From assembly GCF_905147365.1 (NCBI RefSeq), contig NC_056413.1, forward strand, positions 2,186,501 through 2,250,500: a stretch of DNA of 64,000 bases, in the 5' to 3' direction. Position numbers and translations under genes: made by a program. The notes beneath the pieces are model-generated. The model had not been told where the DNA came from. It saw nothing but the letters and a program-made list of their open reading frames with translations, and ran no database searches. This DNA is from Aricia agestis (lineage: Eukaryota; Arthropoda; Insecta; Lepidoptera; Lycaenidae). Shown here piece after piece: positions 30,644-42,442 of the stretch. Each line of letters begins with the position of its first letter. Position 1 is the first letter of the stretch.

Positions 30644-31127
30644 AATAGGCATGATGACTATTTTTTTTTCTTACCGATAATTGAAGGACACTTAAAAAAT
30701 AGAAACATCGTTGAAAGAATGACTCTGATAGCTTAAAAATTCACCAAGATATGACAATTCAAATATCTCATAAAAAAGACCTGCCCGAAACGCTCCATAC
30801 AAAGTGCTACGAAAGACTGACGTCAGTCTTTCGTAGTTTGTACGCATCGGGAGACAACTTTGTTCGACAGGTATATTAAATATTGCGTTTATGAAAGTTA
30901 TTTCATAAAAAAAGTTGTTTTTAATTGCATAAGTTATCGAATTGTATACAAATATTATGAAATTTAATTGAAAAAAAAATCGACTTGAATATCCAACTTT
31001 AAAGGCGCATAACAAAAAAAATACAAATGCTATCAAGCTGAAATTTTGGGAACACTTATTTTTTACCGTGATTTCTTTATTTTATTAACAAAATTCGCTA
31101 ATCTTTGACCTTGTCATCATCCCTATT
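30644..31127 (-). mobile_element. GGGATGATGAC-end repeat, copy 2
   Basis: About 95% like copy 1 (16110-16592) by eye, with the same ends. It holds a perfect 30-bp palindrome at 30807-30836 centred on TGACGTCA. Confidence 0.8.
30807..30836. promoter_or_regulatory. 30-bp palindrome with TGACGTCA core
   Basis: CTACGAAAGACTGACGTCAG continues into its own reverse complement. TGACGTCA is the full CRE/ATF site. Whether any factor binds it is inference. The core TGACGTCA is kept in all three copies of the repeat, while the arms are not. Confidence 0.4.
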
Positions 31128-31716
31128 GAATCAATTTTAATTACAACCAGCTTTCAAACTAATTATAATTAGCATTAGACTCAATTTAATTAAAGTATGT
31201 CCCGAACTATTTACTAAGTAAATAATTTATAATTTTGATGTCTAAAACAGCTTTTAGCTACATGTAACTAATATCAAATAAGGTAATAGTTGTATTTATT
31301 ATAATTGTAATTTACAAATTACGTAATATTCTCACAACGTAAATGGCAAAACAACGTCCATCAGATCAGCCGTATTGTAAGAACATTATTATACTAACCT
31401 CAAGATGTAATTTAAGATAAACAGAAACAACACTTGAGCTCACTAAAGTTTTATTTTTAAACCAAATAAGAATGTTTTCTAACCACTATCTCGAAGGACT
31501 TACAAAGGATTCAAAGTTTTTAGTGTTCGTATTATCATATAAAGTGGAGTTTTCGTAATCACTGTAAAATATTGCTTAGTGTTTTGTGATACGAATGAGA
31601 TAGAAAAAGATTGTTTTCTCATAAAGGTGAATACAAACGTTACACAAATTCGAAAGAGTTTTGACCAATCACAACACGTGGTTGTTTTGACATTTATAAT
31701 ACCGAAGCATGTATTT
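31128..31716. other. Spacer without a recognised feature
   Basis: AT-rich; frames on both strands at 31500-31780 overlap and show no domain. Confidence 0.4.
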
Positions 31717-31998
31717 CGACCTCTGTGGCTCAATTATTGGTTAGTGTGTCTACTCCGAAGCCGAAGATCGTGGGTTTGAATCCTGCCGAGAGGACACAAA
31801 CTTTTCAATGTTCCTCAACAGTCAATACTGAAACGAACTGCCGCCAGCATTATTTCCGGATATTTACGACCTGCAAACCTTCAAGAAGAGAACGTATTTC
31901 CTACTAAAAGGCCAACAACGCACTAGCAACTCCTTTGATTTTGTGAGTGTTCATGAGTAACGGTATTCGCTTTCCATCAGGTGATCCGGTTTTTATAA
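31717..31998 (+). mobile_element. SINE E copy
   Basis: The tRNA-like head has GTGGCTCAATTATTGG and a B-box-like GGGTTTGAATCC. The 3' third (AAAAGGCCAACAACGCACTA to TTTCCATCAGGTGATCC) matches the tail of SINE A. The two families therefore share a 3' module. Confidence 0.75.
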
Positions 31999-33128
31999 AA
32001 ATAAGTTTTTCGAGAACTGAGACGGGGCCAGATTGCATGAACACGTTATTGCCATTTCTGATAATATTTTTATTACTGCAACTCATCGGACTTCTCTTGG
32101 TCGTCGTGGCACCTGAACTGCATTGAGATGACTGCAAGGACGTTGACACCTTAAAACGGTCATCACGTTCAAATGTAGACCAATTTCTTTCGGAACATGG
32201 TTGCATGGTAAAGTTTAGAGTCTCTAGAAAATTTCGGCATACTCTTGTAACCGAATTTCAACTTAAATTAAGACTTCTAGCCATAACTCGTTGGCCAAAT
32301 TCAGCTCTTAGGGAAGCCCCAACTTGAGAGGATTTATTCGGAGTAATATCCATTTCGCCACAAAGAAATTACGTCCAAATCAAGTTAAATGAACAATAAA
32401 TCCGTAAAAATTAAGACAAAACAGAAACAATAAGATTTGACCGACTTTGCCCATACAACAAAAACGTTCAATTAAGAGCCCATATGACCCTAACTTGACT
32501 ACATACTTTAACCTAGATCTCAAAATCTGTAAGGTCTAGAAAACTGATTTTTTGACACAAGTAACTTCAGTTCATAAAGATTAAATGCTCAAGACGAAAA
32601 CACGATTACTCAAAAAATGCTCGATAGTTTCTTTTTTACAAAAAACCTTGTTTTAGACACATTTTTGCTTGGATCTTCGAAGTTAGCTGTCTTTTTTTAA
32701 TATTTTTTAATATCTAAAAAGGTAGTAATAAAACCTAAATTTGCTCAAAACACTTTTTTCATGATCATTATAGTTCGTCTTTTATTCAAGTAAAACTAAC
32801 TCGTCGATGATTCCGCGCCGTCCTTTTTCACCTGGCATATGAAAGACGGGCGTGAGTGTGAAGAGAGAAGGACGATGTTTTATTTTTAGAGTCAGATGAG
32901 CTCTTAACGATTAAAAACTGAGTGGTGGGGGTGCTTAGTGATTTGTGTCGTTTGTAGTCAAACACATATTATTGGTTTTAGAAAATGTAGAGTATAGTTA
33001 CGTACACATCATATAAGCTCATATTATCATCTTAAAAGAAACAATGAATAACTATATTTTTTTAAGATATACCTACTTGAAAAGAAACGCGCGGGGTGGG
33101 CCGATTTTTTTGCACGCAAGTGTAGATA
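31999..33128. other. Long spacer without a recognised feature
   Basis: No repeat copy or coding frame recognised. Confidence 0.4.
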
Positions 33129-33354
33129 CTACATGACGCGCGCAATACCGTTACGCCAAAATTCGCTTATAACTAGCTTGGTAACCGTACATTTTTTCGA
33201 GATAAAAATTTCCTTTGTTCTTTCCTGGAACTCAAAGTATAGTAAAATATAGTAGTAGTTTAGTAAACTAGCAAAATCGGTTCAGCAGTTTGGGCGTGAA
33301 GATGTAACAGACAGACAGACAGCCAGACACACTTTCGCATTTATAATATTAGTA
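33129..33354 (-). mobile_element. Helitron, family 1
   Basis: On the minus strand it starts at TACTAATATTATAAATGCGA and ends GCGCGTCATGTAGT, so the CTAG end is mutated to GTAG. About 30 extra bases lie in the middle. Confidence 0.65.
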
Positions 33355-33433
33355 TGGGTATGGGAGTATGGATGCCTAACGGCAGCACTCATAGAAACTG
33401 TATCTGATGTCCGTCAGAAACTTTATAAAATTA

Positions 33434-33443
33434 ATGTTATGTA
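33434..33443 (+). repeat. 10-bp target duplication of SINE B, left
   Basis: ATGTTATGTA, repeated exactly at 33884-33893. Confidence 0.85.
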
Positions 33444-33883
33444 TTAATAATTAATTAATACGGTTTCGGTAACGGTGGCCGGTTTCATTGAAACCAGGCC
33501 AGGTACGCAGGAGTAATTTTATAGTGCCTAAGTGTGTAGGCAGTACCTACACAAGAGCACTCTCTATTCCTTCACTCTCATAACCCAGTGGGACGGCAGA
33601 CCGACACGACTGGCGAGAGATCAGGCGCAAGACCGACTTTTTACATGCCCATCCGACGCATGGATCGTCTTACTTGTCAGACAATCAGCGGGGCTAAAAT
33701 GGTCGCTTTGAAGAATCATGATATGAATCATAATATTGCTAAATGTGACCATTTTAGCCCCGCAGGTGATCAGTCTGCATTGTCCTAACCAAACTTGGAA
33801 ATAATATGTTTCCAACGCGGAAATCGAATCCACGACCTCCGAGTCAAGAGCTACGCTCTTAACCACTGGGCCACGGAGGCGTT
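33444..33883 (-). mobile_element. SINE B copy with 10-bp target duplication
   Basis: On the minus strand the head is GCCTCCGTGGCCCAGTGGTT and the 3' end is a TAAT-rich tail. ATGTTATGTA flanks it exactly. A 74-bp MITE interrupts its body at 33689-33762. Confidence 0.9.
33689..33762. mobile_element. 74-bp MITE nested in SINE B
   Basis: CGGGGCTAAAATGGTC and its reverse complement form perfect 16-base ends. CAG flanks both sides (33686-33688, 33763-33765). Other SINE B copies read CAATCAGGTGATCAG uninterrupted here, so insertion is proven by comparison. Confidence 0.9.
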
Positions 33884-33893
33884 ATGTTATGTA

Positions 33894-35231
33894 ATCAGTA
33901 ATCACTAATCATAAAAAGTCACTGAGTGCGGTACTAAGTCTTTTGCCAAAACTTAAGACATTAATTATCCAACCAGTCAGTATTACGTAAGACTAGTGAA
34001 TTAACCTTCTAATTTCCGGTAAAATCTATACCAGTGTTGACTGTACTAACAATCTGTTTACTGTACATACTACCGAATTAAGTAATTAGTCAGCCCTGGT
34101 GCAAGTGCCAAACGGAATTATTTACTCAAGGAATTTAGAGATAATTGCCGTAGGAGATTGCTTGGAATCTATGTCGTACATTATGTGATAGCGAAATCCG
34201 GATAAAGACAAAAGTCTCGGTTTCTAAGTTTAACTACATATCCCGTCCCTTATCGGGTCAGTTTTAAACACAGTTTGTCCCAAGCCTGCCAATAAATTAC
34301 TATTGGAGAGGTTCTATGTCTTATTCAATCTCACCCCTTATTAAGGCTTAAAATGGGGCTCATTATAAATAGAAATGACAAATTAAAACATATATGTTAC
34401 ATAATCGATTCAGTGGTTTGGCCGTGAAGATGCAAACAGACACAATGACGAACATCATGATGTCAAGTAGATGGCACATACGCTAAAAGTGGTCAAAATT
34501 AATAACAATATTCTACAGCAAAGGTCATGCAATATAAATCAACATGGAAATGCTTCGCATTTTTAATAACATTTTGCTTCCTCAAATAATCCGAACCCGA
34601 CCCTTGTATGAAGGTATTTAATAAACAAAACCCCGCGGCTTAAGCTTCATTACAGTTAAGCCGCTACAAAAACGCCATCACACAGCTTATGCTGCATCGC
34701 TGTAAGATTATACCATGGCTTATGTATGAACAAGCTCGTACGATATTTACTGGTAACGAGGCGGACTTTTCGAATTACTCGTATGTAAGGTGAACACAAA
34801 TTGAAGCACTTCTGCCGCATTCGGAGTGGAACATTAATTATTTAAATGTAATTAATTAAAAATTTTGACAGTCCCATACATTAACTGTCAATTTCTTCAA
34901 TAAATTGAAGGTTTATCATGATTAAATGTCTCTGAGTACGGCGGTAAAAGATCAATATACGGAAAGTGCTATTGATAAACGATTAACTTTAATTGAGATT
35001 ATAAAAAATACGATTAAATAGTTTGAGCTACATCAGAGATTTATTAATAGCCGGTTTGATATAACTTGGCTTGAACTAAATCGACCAGTAGGGCTCCACC
35101 ATTATCGCTGAATTTGGATTTTTCAAAATATTGTCTTTTCAAATTAAGTATATACATTATTTTTTAATTAATTATCTGCTAAAAATAGAAAAAAAGTACA
35201 GAAACAGAAATACAACAAAATATGTCAATAA
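33894..35231. other. Long spacer, one Helitron scrap
   Basis: Near 34400-34460, TCGATTCAGTGGTTTGGCCGTGAAG resembles reversed family 1 Helitron sequence. TTAACTGTCAATTTCTTC and TGTCTCTGAGTACGGCGG near 34880-34945 recur in diverged form near 61855-61940. Nothing else is recognised. Confidence 0.4.
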
Positions 35232-35547
35232 TCTTATATATAAAATTCTCGTGTCACAACGTTAGTTAGTCCTTCTCCGAAACGGCTATACTGATTTTTA
35301 TCAAATTTTATATGCAAATTCAATAGGTCTGAGAATCGGCTACTGGCTACTTTTTATATTGACAAGTGCATTTGTCGAAAAAATCTTAGGAAATTATTAC
35401 AACTCGAGACAGTCAGCAACCATTGTTTGTGCGACAGGATAGCGATGGACGTTGCCATGGTTATGATACTTATTTAGTCACTTCAATAAAATAATATGGG
35501 TGAAATACTTTATATTATGGCAAAATAACGTTTGCCGGGACGACTAG
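35232..35547 (+). mobile_element. Helitron, family 3
   Basis: TCTTATATATAAAATTCTCG at the start and GTTTGCCGGGACGACTAG at the end. This is the plus-strand partner of the copy at 15-336. Confidence 0.8.
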
Positions 35548-35721
35548 TAATATTATAATATGAAATCTGTATCTAATCAAGAGCGACCAAACGTAGAAGC
35601 TGGCATTTTTATCTTCATTAGCAGCATGACGAAACGTATTCGCTAGTAGTTTCTTTAAAAAGTGAGCAAAAATAGAAGCGTATGGTTTAACACTCCACTA
35701 TTACGTATGTTTATACCCTTA

Positions 35722-35871
35722 GGTTCAATTCAGACCGCAACGCGACGCGTAAATGCATTTCTAAATTTGTATGGATTTGACAGATTTGCATGACGCCTCA
35801 CGTAATTGAAGTCTGTCAAATCAATAGTTTAGAAATGCATCTACGCGTTGCGTTGCGGTCTGAATTGACCC
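35722..35871. mobile_element. 150-bp MITE with TTA duplication
   Basis: GGTTCAATTCAGACCGCAAC pairs with GTTGCGGTCTGAATTGACC; the arms continue to ATGCATTTCTAAA. TTA flanks both ends. Relatives at 52576 and 57814 are each interrupted by another element. Confidence 0.85.
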
Positions 35872-35904
35872 TTACATTGCATTGACTACACGGACACAAA
35901 CGGA

Positions 35905-36520
35905 TATCGGATGACATTGTCACGGGAGCGTGGATGCGAAACGTCAGCTGTCACTCAAAAAGCACCAGTGATAATAGCTGGGAATACCGAATATTGCGCA
36001 AAGTTCGGAGCAGAGGGCGCAACGAATAAATACGAATGAGTAAATAAATAATACAACATGTTGCACAAGTCATATCAGAATATTGACAGAGACGTTGTCA
36101 AACTAATATAATATTTTGTTTGCTGTCTATGCTGGTGCTGCCTCTCGCGTAAAACATTGCAGTAAAATATCCTATTCGTGATTCAGCTAAAATGGCACTT
36201 GGATGACATTGACAGGTCTTAAGTGACACTTTACAAGGTGGCAGCGTTTATTGTAATTTCAACTTGTTTCTCTAGATGAAAAGTGACCATCGTATGACAT
36301 TGACAGGAGTCAGGAGGGTATGGTAGTAAAAAGGCAAGTTTCACTTTACAAGATGTCAGCTGTTATTCTAATTAAGACTAAATAATATATTATCCACATG
36401 CAAAATAATACTTGGATGACATGCTAACTACCTGTCAAGTATGGGTGTGACATACCTACCTGTCAAGTGCTTGTTCTCAAAATATGACACTTTATAATAT
36501 GGCAGCATAAAGGACTACTT
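35905..36520 (+). repeat. Degenerate tandem array
   Basis: GGATGACATTGACAGG-like words recur at 35909, 36201, 36293 and 36413, each followed at a similar distance by CACTTTACAAG(G/A)TGGCAGC-like words. Unit length varies from about 90 to 120 bases. Confidence 0.55.
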
Positions 36521-36847
36521 CCATTTATAGTTTCTAATATCCATGTACGTAATAGTAGTCCAACGGAAGTAGTTTGAAACTCAGGCCTGTCACGAAAAGT
36601 TGTAACATCTATAACTCAAGTGCTGACGATTTGGAAATTGGTTTGGGAAATATGCTCATTGAATTTGTTTGTATTATGTGACCTCGAGACGCATTTTTTG
36701 TGACTATTCTATAGGTTATTTGATTCTTGGGCCTCGAGGGTTCAGTTCTATAAATTCAAATCTATTATTTCTACTTGAACATAAACGTACAAATCTTTTT
36801 ATTAGCTAGTATTTATAATTACTGATGTACGGTCGCGCCGTAAAAAG

Positions 36848-36960
36848 ACATGGTGCTCTTGTGTACTGCGTACACAATTGGCCATTTTAAAATATTTCCA
36901 GTTTAGCTGGCTTGGTTTGAATGAGATCGCAGTCACCTTCCGCGATGCTGGTGTGGAATC
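36848..36960 (+). mobile_element. SINE B 3' fragment
   Basis: GTGCTCTTGTGTACTGCG followed by CCAGTTTAGCTGGCTTGGTTT matches the SINE B 3' half in its sense direction; it is diverged and 5'-truncated. Confidence 0.6.
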
Positions 36961-37147
36961 CCTAAGTACTTACTTTTATATTATAAATGCGTAAGTGTGT
37001 CTGTCTGTCTGTTACCTCTTCACGCCTAAACCACTACACCGATTTTGCAAAACCTTGGCATGGAGATACTTTGAGTCCCGGGTAAGGACATAGGATAGTT
37101 TTTATCCCGAAGAAATGTACGGTTCCCGCGCGATAAACGAATTTATG
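36961..37147 (+). mobile_element. Helitron, family 1, 3' end missing
   Basis: TTATATTATAAATGCGTAAG to GCGCGATAAACGAATTTATG is family 1; the terminal hairpin and CTAG are absent. Confidence 0.7.
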
Positions 37148-39084
37148 TAGGCGACATGTCGTGTCGTATCCGTTACGTGTGACACTGTGACACCCCTGTA
37201 ATCGGATGAGCGTGGCTTTGTTAGAGTTAAAGTCAATGTACCTTTCACTTGTTTTGTTTGAGGTAAAGACAAACTGAACTACATGTCAAGTTATAGAAGC
37301 AGCCCCCCATGGTTTCTTTGTAAGTGCGTAACAACGATCCTAACATAATATTTCCGTTCGACTATTAATAATATTGCGAATGTCCCAATATAAGCAGTGA
37401 AGCGTCCATAGATATTATTATTATTATTATTCTTATACTTAAGGTGACACAGCCTTGTGAACACTTTAACATAATAATATTATTATTATAATCTGCTTTT
37501 TGGTATATTTTAATTTTGGTTCAATAACTATCTAGAGTCTAGACAGATTGACCTGAAAAACCACGAAATATTGAGTTATTTATGATTTGTCTTATTTAAA
37601 CTCTAAACAAATCTCAGTTTCCCTTGTACTACAACAAAAATTGATTTAATGTCAAAAAGTGAACCTATAATATTTTGATCGTATTATATCTCAAACCAAT
37701 ATTAGTCGTAATTTTTTGAATGAGTGTTGCATAACTTGACTAAATTATGTAGAGAGGTTATGAAGCAAATTATAAATGTAAGTACTACGTTTAGTTCGTT
37801 AAAGTTAAGAATACCTAACTCCTTAAACATTAATGCAAAGAAACTAGCATCAGGTGCCTGTCGCTCATTTACAGCGAAACGCCAATCATATAACACGTTT
37901 GAATTTATTATTATCAAAATGAAAGTTTAACCCGCTCTGCATTCAACTTTGATACCTGATGAAGTGAAAATAAGGGGTAGATTTGCGTGTATAGTGTGGG
38001 TGGAGAACTAGCGTTATTATTTATGTGCAGGAGGGGGTTCCAGGTCGTGTTATAACGTCACCGTCTGATACTCGCGTGTGGTCCAAGGAATATGTGACAG
38101 CGGAATAAAAAAGTCGAAGATTTAAAAAATAAAGAACAAACATCCTAGTTACGAATAATAAAAAGGTACAGTAAAACTGTATTCTATTTAAACTTCGTTT
38201 TTGAAGTCGATTTCCTTTGCGGCGTTTGCACTATTTTGGGGGTGGGTTAACATGACAAATCGTGTCACGTGACCTAATCAAAGATTAGAAAATGGTGGGA
38301 GAGAAGACCACCGGAACGACGCTGAAAGAAAAGTAATCAACAGATACTTAATACACTAAAATCTAATCAGTAGAACTTAAGCCGCTACAGAAAACCTAAC
38401 ACAGCAAGTATTGCTAATTTGCTTAAAATCCCTACTCATTTTAGACCACTTGCTTTGATATTGTAATCGTTGTTTCACTCAGGTTTTTTGATATGCCGTG
38501 ATCCGACCAAGCCATTCGTGTTGTAACATTCCCACTTATATTTTAATTCATCCGGAAAAATATTAAATGAACAATTTTCACCTTGGACCAAACACAAAAG
38601 CATAGGACTGTATAAGAGGCGCATTCTTGAGAACACTATTCGCTTCACTAACTACAAACAAAACATACAACAAATTACTAACTAATTTCACACCAACATA
38701 CTATAGCTGATAGCTATCTCTGAGGAAAGAAAGAGTTTAGTTTGTGCCTACATATTTTTTACTTTCATGGGGGGGAATGATGTGCCTACATATTGTATAT
38801 TTTATATTAAGTTATAATATAGTTAACAAATCATTATTTGTCACTCATGGTTGCATCATCTAGGTCTCTAGGATTTTAGGCCGCGACACCATTCCCAATT
38901 TGTACAGGAATGACTAAACATCAACTTTATATAAATAGTCATCTTTTTGTAATTAGGAAGACACTTCGCTTTAAGCTCGCAAAATTGTAACTCACCTACA
39001 ATAAACGGTCACGGTAAATCAGTCTTTAAATAATTCCTATTACCTCCACACTGGTAGGTAAAAGTTCTACGAGGGCAGATATGC
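37148..39084. other. Long spacer without a recognised feature
   Basis: AT-rich. Frames at 37702-37930 on opposite strands overlap and lack domains. GAAGCGTCCATAGATATTATT at 37397 is a scrap of the SINE C 3' end. Confidence 0.4.
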
Positions 39085-39326
39085 AGTGTAAACACCGTTA
39101 TCTTTGAAACCATCAAATGAGCCCGTCAAAATGAACAACTTTTTCTATGAGAATAATGCTGGGAACTAAAAAAATGCCGTCTTCATACCCATACAGATGC
39201 CTGGACCGGCAATTTGTATGGTTATGAAGACGGATTTTTTGAGTTCCCAGCATTGTTCTTATAGAAAAAGTTGTTCATTTTGACGGATTTATATTTTGAT
39301 GGTTCAAGGATAACGGTGTTTACACT
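39085..39326. repeat. 242-bp foldback
   Basis: AGTGTAAACACCGTTATC at the left and GATAACGGTGTTTACACT at the right begin arms of about 110 bases. The inner part (ACAACTTTTTCTATGAGAA, GTCTTCATACCCATAC) matches with few changes. The loop is short. Confidence 0.85.
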
Positions 39327-39521
39327 AACATCTTGTATAAAGGTTACTGAAATTAAGACTGTCATAAGTCATGTCCCTACTCCCTCCATATTTGAAGATT
39401 ATTTTATTACTTTCATTTTTAACTCGGCCAAAACATTATTGTGTCGTATTAATAAGTTTATTCGCCAAAACGCCTCGACTGTTTAGTATTTTTGATGCAA
39501 CTGTGTGTGCTGATTCCCAAA

Positions 39522-39573
39522 TATAAATATAAAAAATCCCAAACTTACCCAGGTTTGGGATTTTTTATATCCG
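39522..39573. repeat. Perfect inverted repeat
   Basis: ATATAAAAAATCCCAAAC pairs with GTTTGGGATTTTTTATAT around a short centre. Confidence 0.75.
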
Positions 39574-39658
39574 TCATAATTTATCGTAGCGGACCAAACA
39601 GATCACATTATCGAAGTTTCTGGGATCAGAGCAACTCTGAATTGTCAACTTCTGAAAA

Positions 39659-39725
39659 CGTCCGAAAATTCAACATGGGCTTCGGCCCTATGTTTGGGCC
39701 GAAGCCCATGTTGAATTTTCGGACG
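39659..39725. repeat. 67-bp perfect palindrome
   Basis: Two 30-base arms beginning CGTCCGAAAATTCAACATGG match exactly around TATGTTT. Confidence 0.95.
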
Positions 39726-40099
39726 GACACCTCGCTCGGTAAGAAGATCTACCTTTAATGCCTTCAAAGAGCGTATTCCTACAAGGTATATTATATTATT
39801 ATAGCAAAACAACTTTTTCCAGATCAGCTAGTTTAAAAAAAAAATCTATTTTATAAAAATCTATTCTATTTTATGAAATTCCATGACACAGGCACAATGG
39901 TTCGTTACGTCTGATTTTAAAACGTCCGCGAACAAGCGATTAGGCAAATTCTTTCTACGTTTAGTTTGTGTCGAGTCTCGTTTATGGTAATGTAACTGTG
40001 TTTTAATGTGTAAACAAATGTAGGTAATTATAGGTAGTTAGTAGTGAGTGCGTCGTTTGTTTATGTGCCTTCGAGATTTTGGGGGGAAGAGGGGGGAGG

Positions 40100-40310
40100 G
40101 TATCCTATTCTTCTATCTGGGCAAGGATCTCGATAGAGTGGGAATCCGGAGATGGACGCCGCCGCTTTCCCTGGCCTAGAAAAAGGTGGCATGACGAGCT
40201 GGAGGCATACCAGCCAGGCTATGGCCATCAATGGCGCAGAAGCGAGAACCAGCCTTTTTCCAGCAATGGGACAGCTGAACAGGCTGAGGAAAAAACTATT
40301 CTTACTTCAC
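40100..40310 (+). pseudogene. LINE ORF2 C-terminal fragment
   Basis: The frame reads RKRWHDELEAY, then GYGHQWRRSENQPFSSNGT, similar to the RPKKRW.D.L...W...A.dR..W ending of LINE polymerases such as RTE or L1 types. Only this end remains. Confidence 0.5.
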
Positions 40311-40593
40311 TGTCGTAACTATCAAATATAATTTGACTAAGTATCCACTTCAGCTGGTATTCAACTACAAAACTGCCATTGGCCTCACAGCGAATATTAT
40401 TTTTATGTACCTATAAAACTTTAATACACTTCGCACTTAGGATTTTACTCTATGCACAATATAAAACGCGGTAGAGTAACTTTGCCGTATTCTAGAAATC
40501 AAACTTGTTATAAGATAGGCAAGAACTACACGCGCTTATAATAAATTTTAGTTACAGCATTATTCTTCTGCTTATATTTGTATTTTACGCTTA
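40311..40593. other. Spacer without a recognised feature
   Basis: Nothing recognised. Confidence 0.3.
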
Positions 40594-40731
40594 AGACCTG
40601 TTGCACCACTTGCTGATAAGTGCCGGATTGGCTATCCACAACTCATCTGATATAATATACTTCATACCCTATCTGTCAGATAAGTTGTGGACAGCCTATC
40701 CGGCACTTATCAGGAAGTGGTGAAACGGGAA
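40594..40731. mobile_element. MITE, relative of 24803-24919
   Basis: AGACCTGTTGCACCACTTGC and GATAAGTGCCGGATTGGCTA pair with the right arm CAGCCTATCCGGCACTTATC. The terminal bases have diverged. Confidence 0.75.
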
Positions 40732-41252
40732 TCACGGGACACTTTTCTATATAATATATGTATAAGAGACAAAAAGTATCGAGTCGCTTCGTTGCAGTGC
40801 AGTTAGTAGTTACCTAGCCTATCAGCTAGATAGAACGTGGACTGAATCGAACAAAAAACGATGCTGCAATTTTGTGACATTTAGAATTGAATTTCTGAAA
40901 TCAAGCTAACGTGAGCGTGCGCCAGATTCGATATACTATAAACCTTGTTTACTATTATGCTTTGTGTTGTGTTCAATGGACTCTTTAATTATTCAATGGA
41001 CAGTTCATAGAAAAAACTCTATAATGCTAAAAGCTAAAAGCGGTTGTAGTGCACTCACTCACTTAGGCTTTGTCACGTTCCGGTCCTCGTGAAGCAGGTT
41101 AGTCATGTCTAAACTGACGGTGGTTGCCAAAACGCCTTTTTTGCAAATTAACATCTGTGAGTGATGTGACCCAAAAAGAGGAAGTTAGCAGAGTTGCGTC
41201 ATAACTGAAGACGTATTTGGATGAAGTGGAGTTAAGCAACATTTTATCACAT
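40732..41252. other. Spacer without a recognised feature
   Basis: Nothing recognised. Confidence 0.35.
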
Positions 41253-41443
41253 AAGTGTCTAAACACACTATGCCGAATTTCCGCGGTGGAAGATCCGTTT
41301 GATTCCGCCTGCAATGTATTTTAAATTACCGACGACACACCATGCTGGAATTCCGTCGCGTTATATTGTATGGGTTTGACATTGCTGACGTAATCATGCA
41401 GAATTTCTGCCGCGGAAATTCGGCATAGTGTGTTTAGACACTT
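41253..41443. mobile_element. 191-bp MITE
   Basis: AAGTGTCTAAACACACTATG through TTTCCGCGG pairs exactly with the right end over about 33 bases. The inside is unique. Confidence 0.85.
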
Positions 41444-41705
41444 GGGATAATTAATTACTCTTTTTCCCTTGTAATTTAAACAGCCCTTATCTTCAAATCA
41501 TTTTCTTTTTTCTTAAGACTCGATTTTTTAAATGTTAAAAAAAAAAACTAATTGTTACCCGGCACTTTATCGTACGTCTTCAATTCAACAACTATAAGGC
41601 ATAGTATATATGGAGTATTTGTATCATAAATGTAATGGATATCTAATATTAAATCGGTTTCATATATATTATTATTATGCCGTATTCTATAAAAACGCGT
41701 CCATA

Positions 41706-42428
41706 TCTATATATTAATACGCGAACGAAAAACTTTTGAACCCTTTTTACGAAAAATGCGGAAACGTAGAGCATAAAATTTCGCACAGTTATAGATTATA
41801 TGGAGAAGGAGTGCATCGAGCTAATATTGTTTTAAATTATACTTTTAGTGTGTGTAATGTTTATTTATTAAAATAATGTATGATACATTAATTTCATTCG
41901 TGGGAGAGCCATGCTTCGGCATGAATGGGCCGGCTCAACCGGAGAAATACCACGTTCTCACAGAAAACCGGCGTGAAACAGCGCTTGCGCTGTGTTTCGC
42001 TGAGTGAGTGAGTTTACCGGAGGCCCAATTCCCTTTCCTATCCTCCCCTATTCCTTTCCCTTCCCATCCCTACCCTCCCCTATTACCCTATTCTCTCTTA
42101 AAAGGCCGGCAACGCACCTGCAGCTCTTCTGATGCTGCGAGTGTCCATGGGCGACGGAAGTTGCTTTCCATCAGGTGACCCGTTTGCTCGTTTGCCCCTT
42201 CTTTCATAAAAAAAAAATACTTTACACACACTACAACGCGCACACTACCATGTTTTGACTGACAAGCATATACACACGTTCTTTGTTCATGGTTGAAGTC
42301 TGTTGTCAAATTAAAAATGGATTGCTGTTTTTTTTTTATTAAATCTGAAATAGTCAATACTTTAAACTGGGAGCCAAAAGAAGAAGATAATTAAAAAGGT
42401 CAAATTTCAACCATTGGGCGATCTCTAG
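41706..42428 (+). mobile_element. Helitron, family 2, interrupted by SINE A
   Basis: TCTATATATTAATACGCGAA at the start and GCGATCTCTAG at the end match the 20389-20876 copy. The segment ACACACACTACAACGCG follows the SINE, as expected from that copy. Confidence 0.85.
41899..42217 (+). mobile_element. SINE A copy inside the Helitron
   Basis: Complete head CGTGGGAGAGCCATGCTTCG, shortened C/T array, tail, and A10 run. Confidence 0.9.
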
Positions 42429-42442
42429 CTGTTTATTTAATT

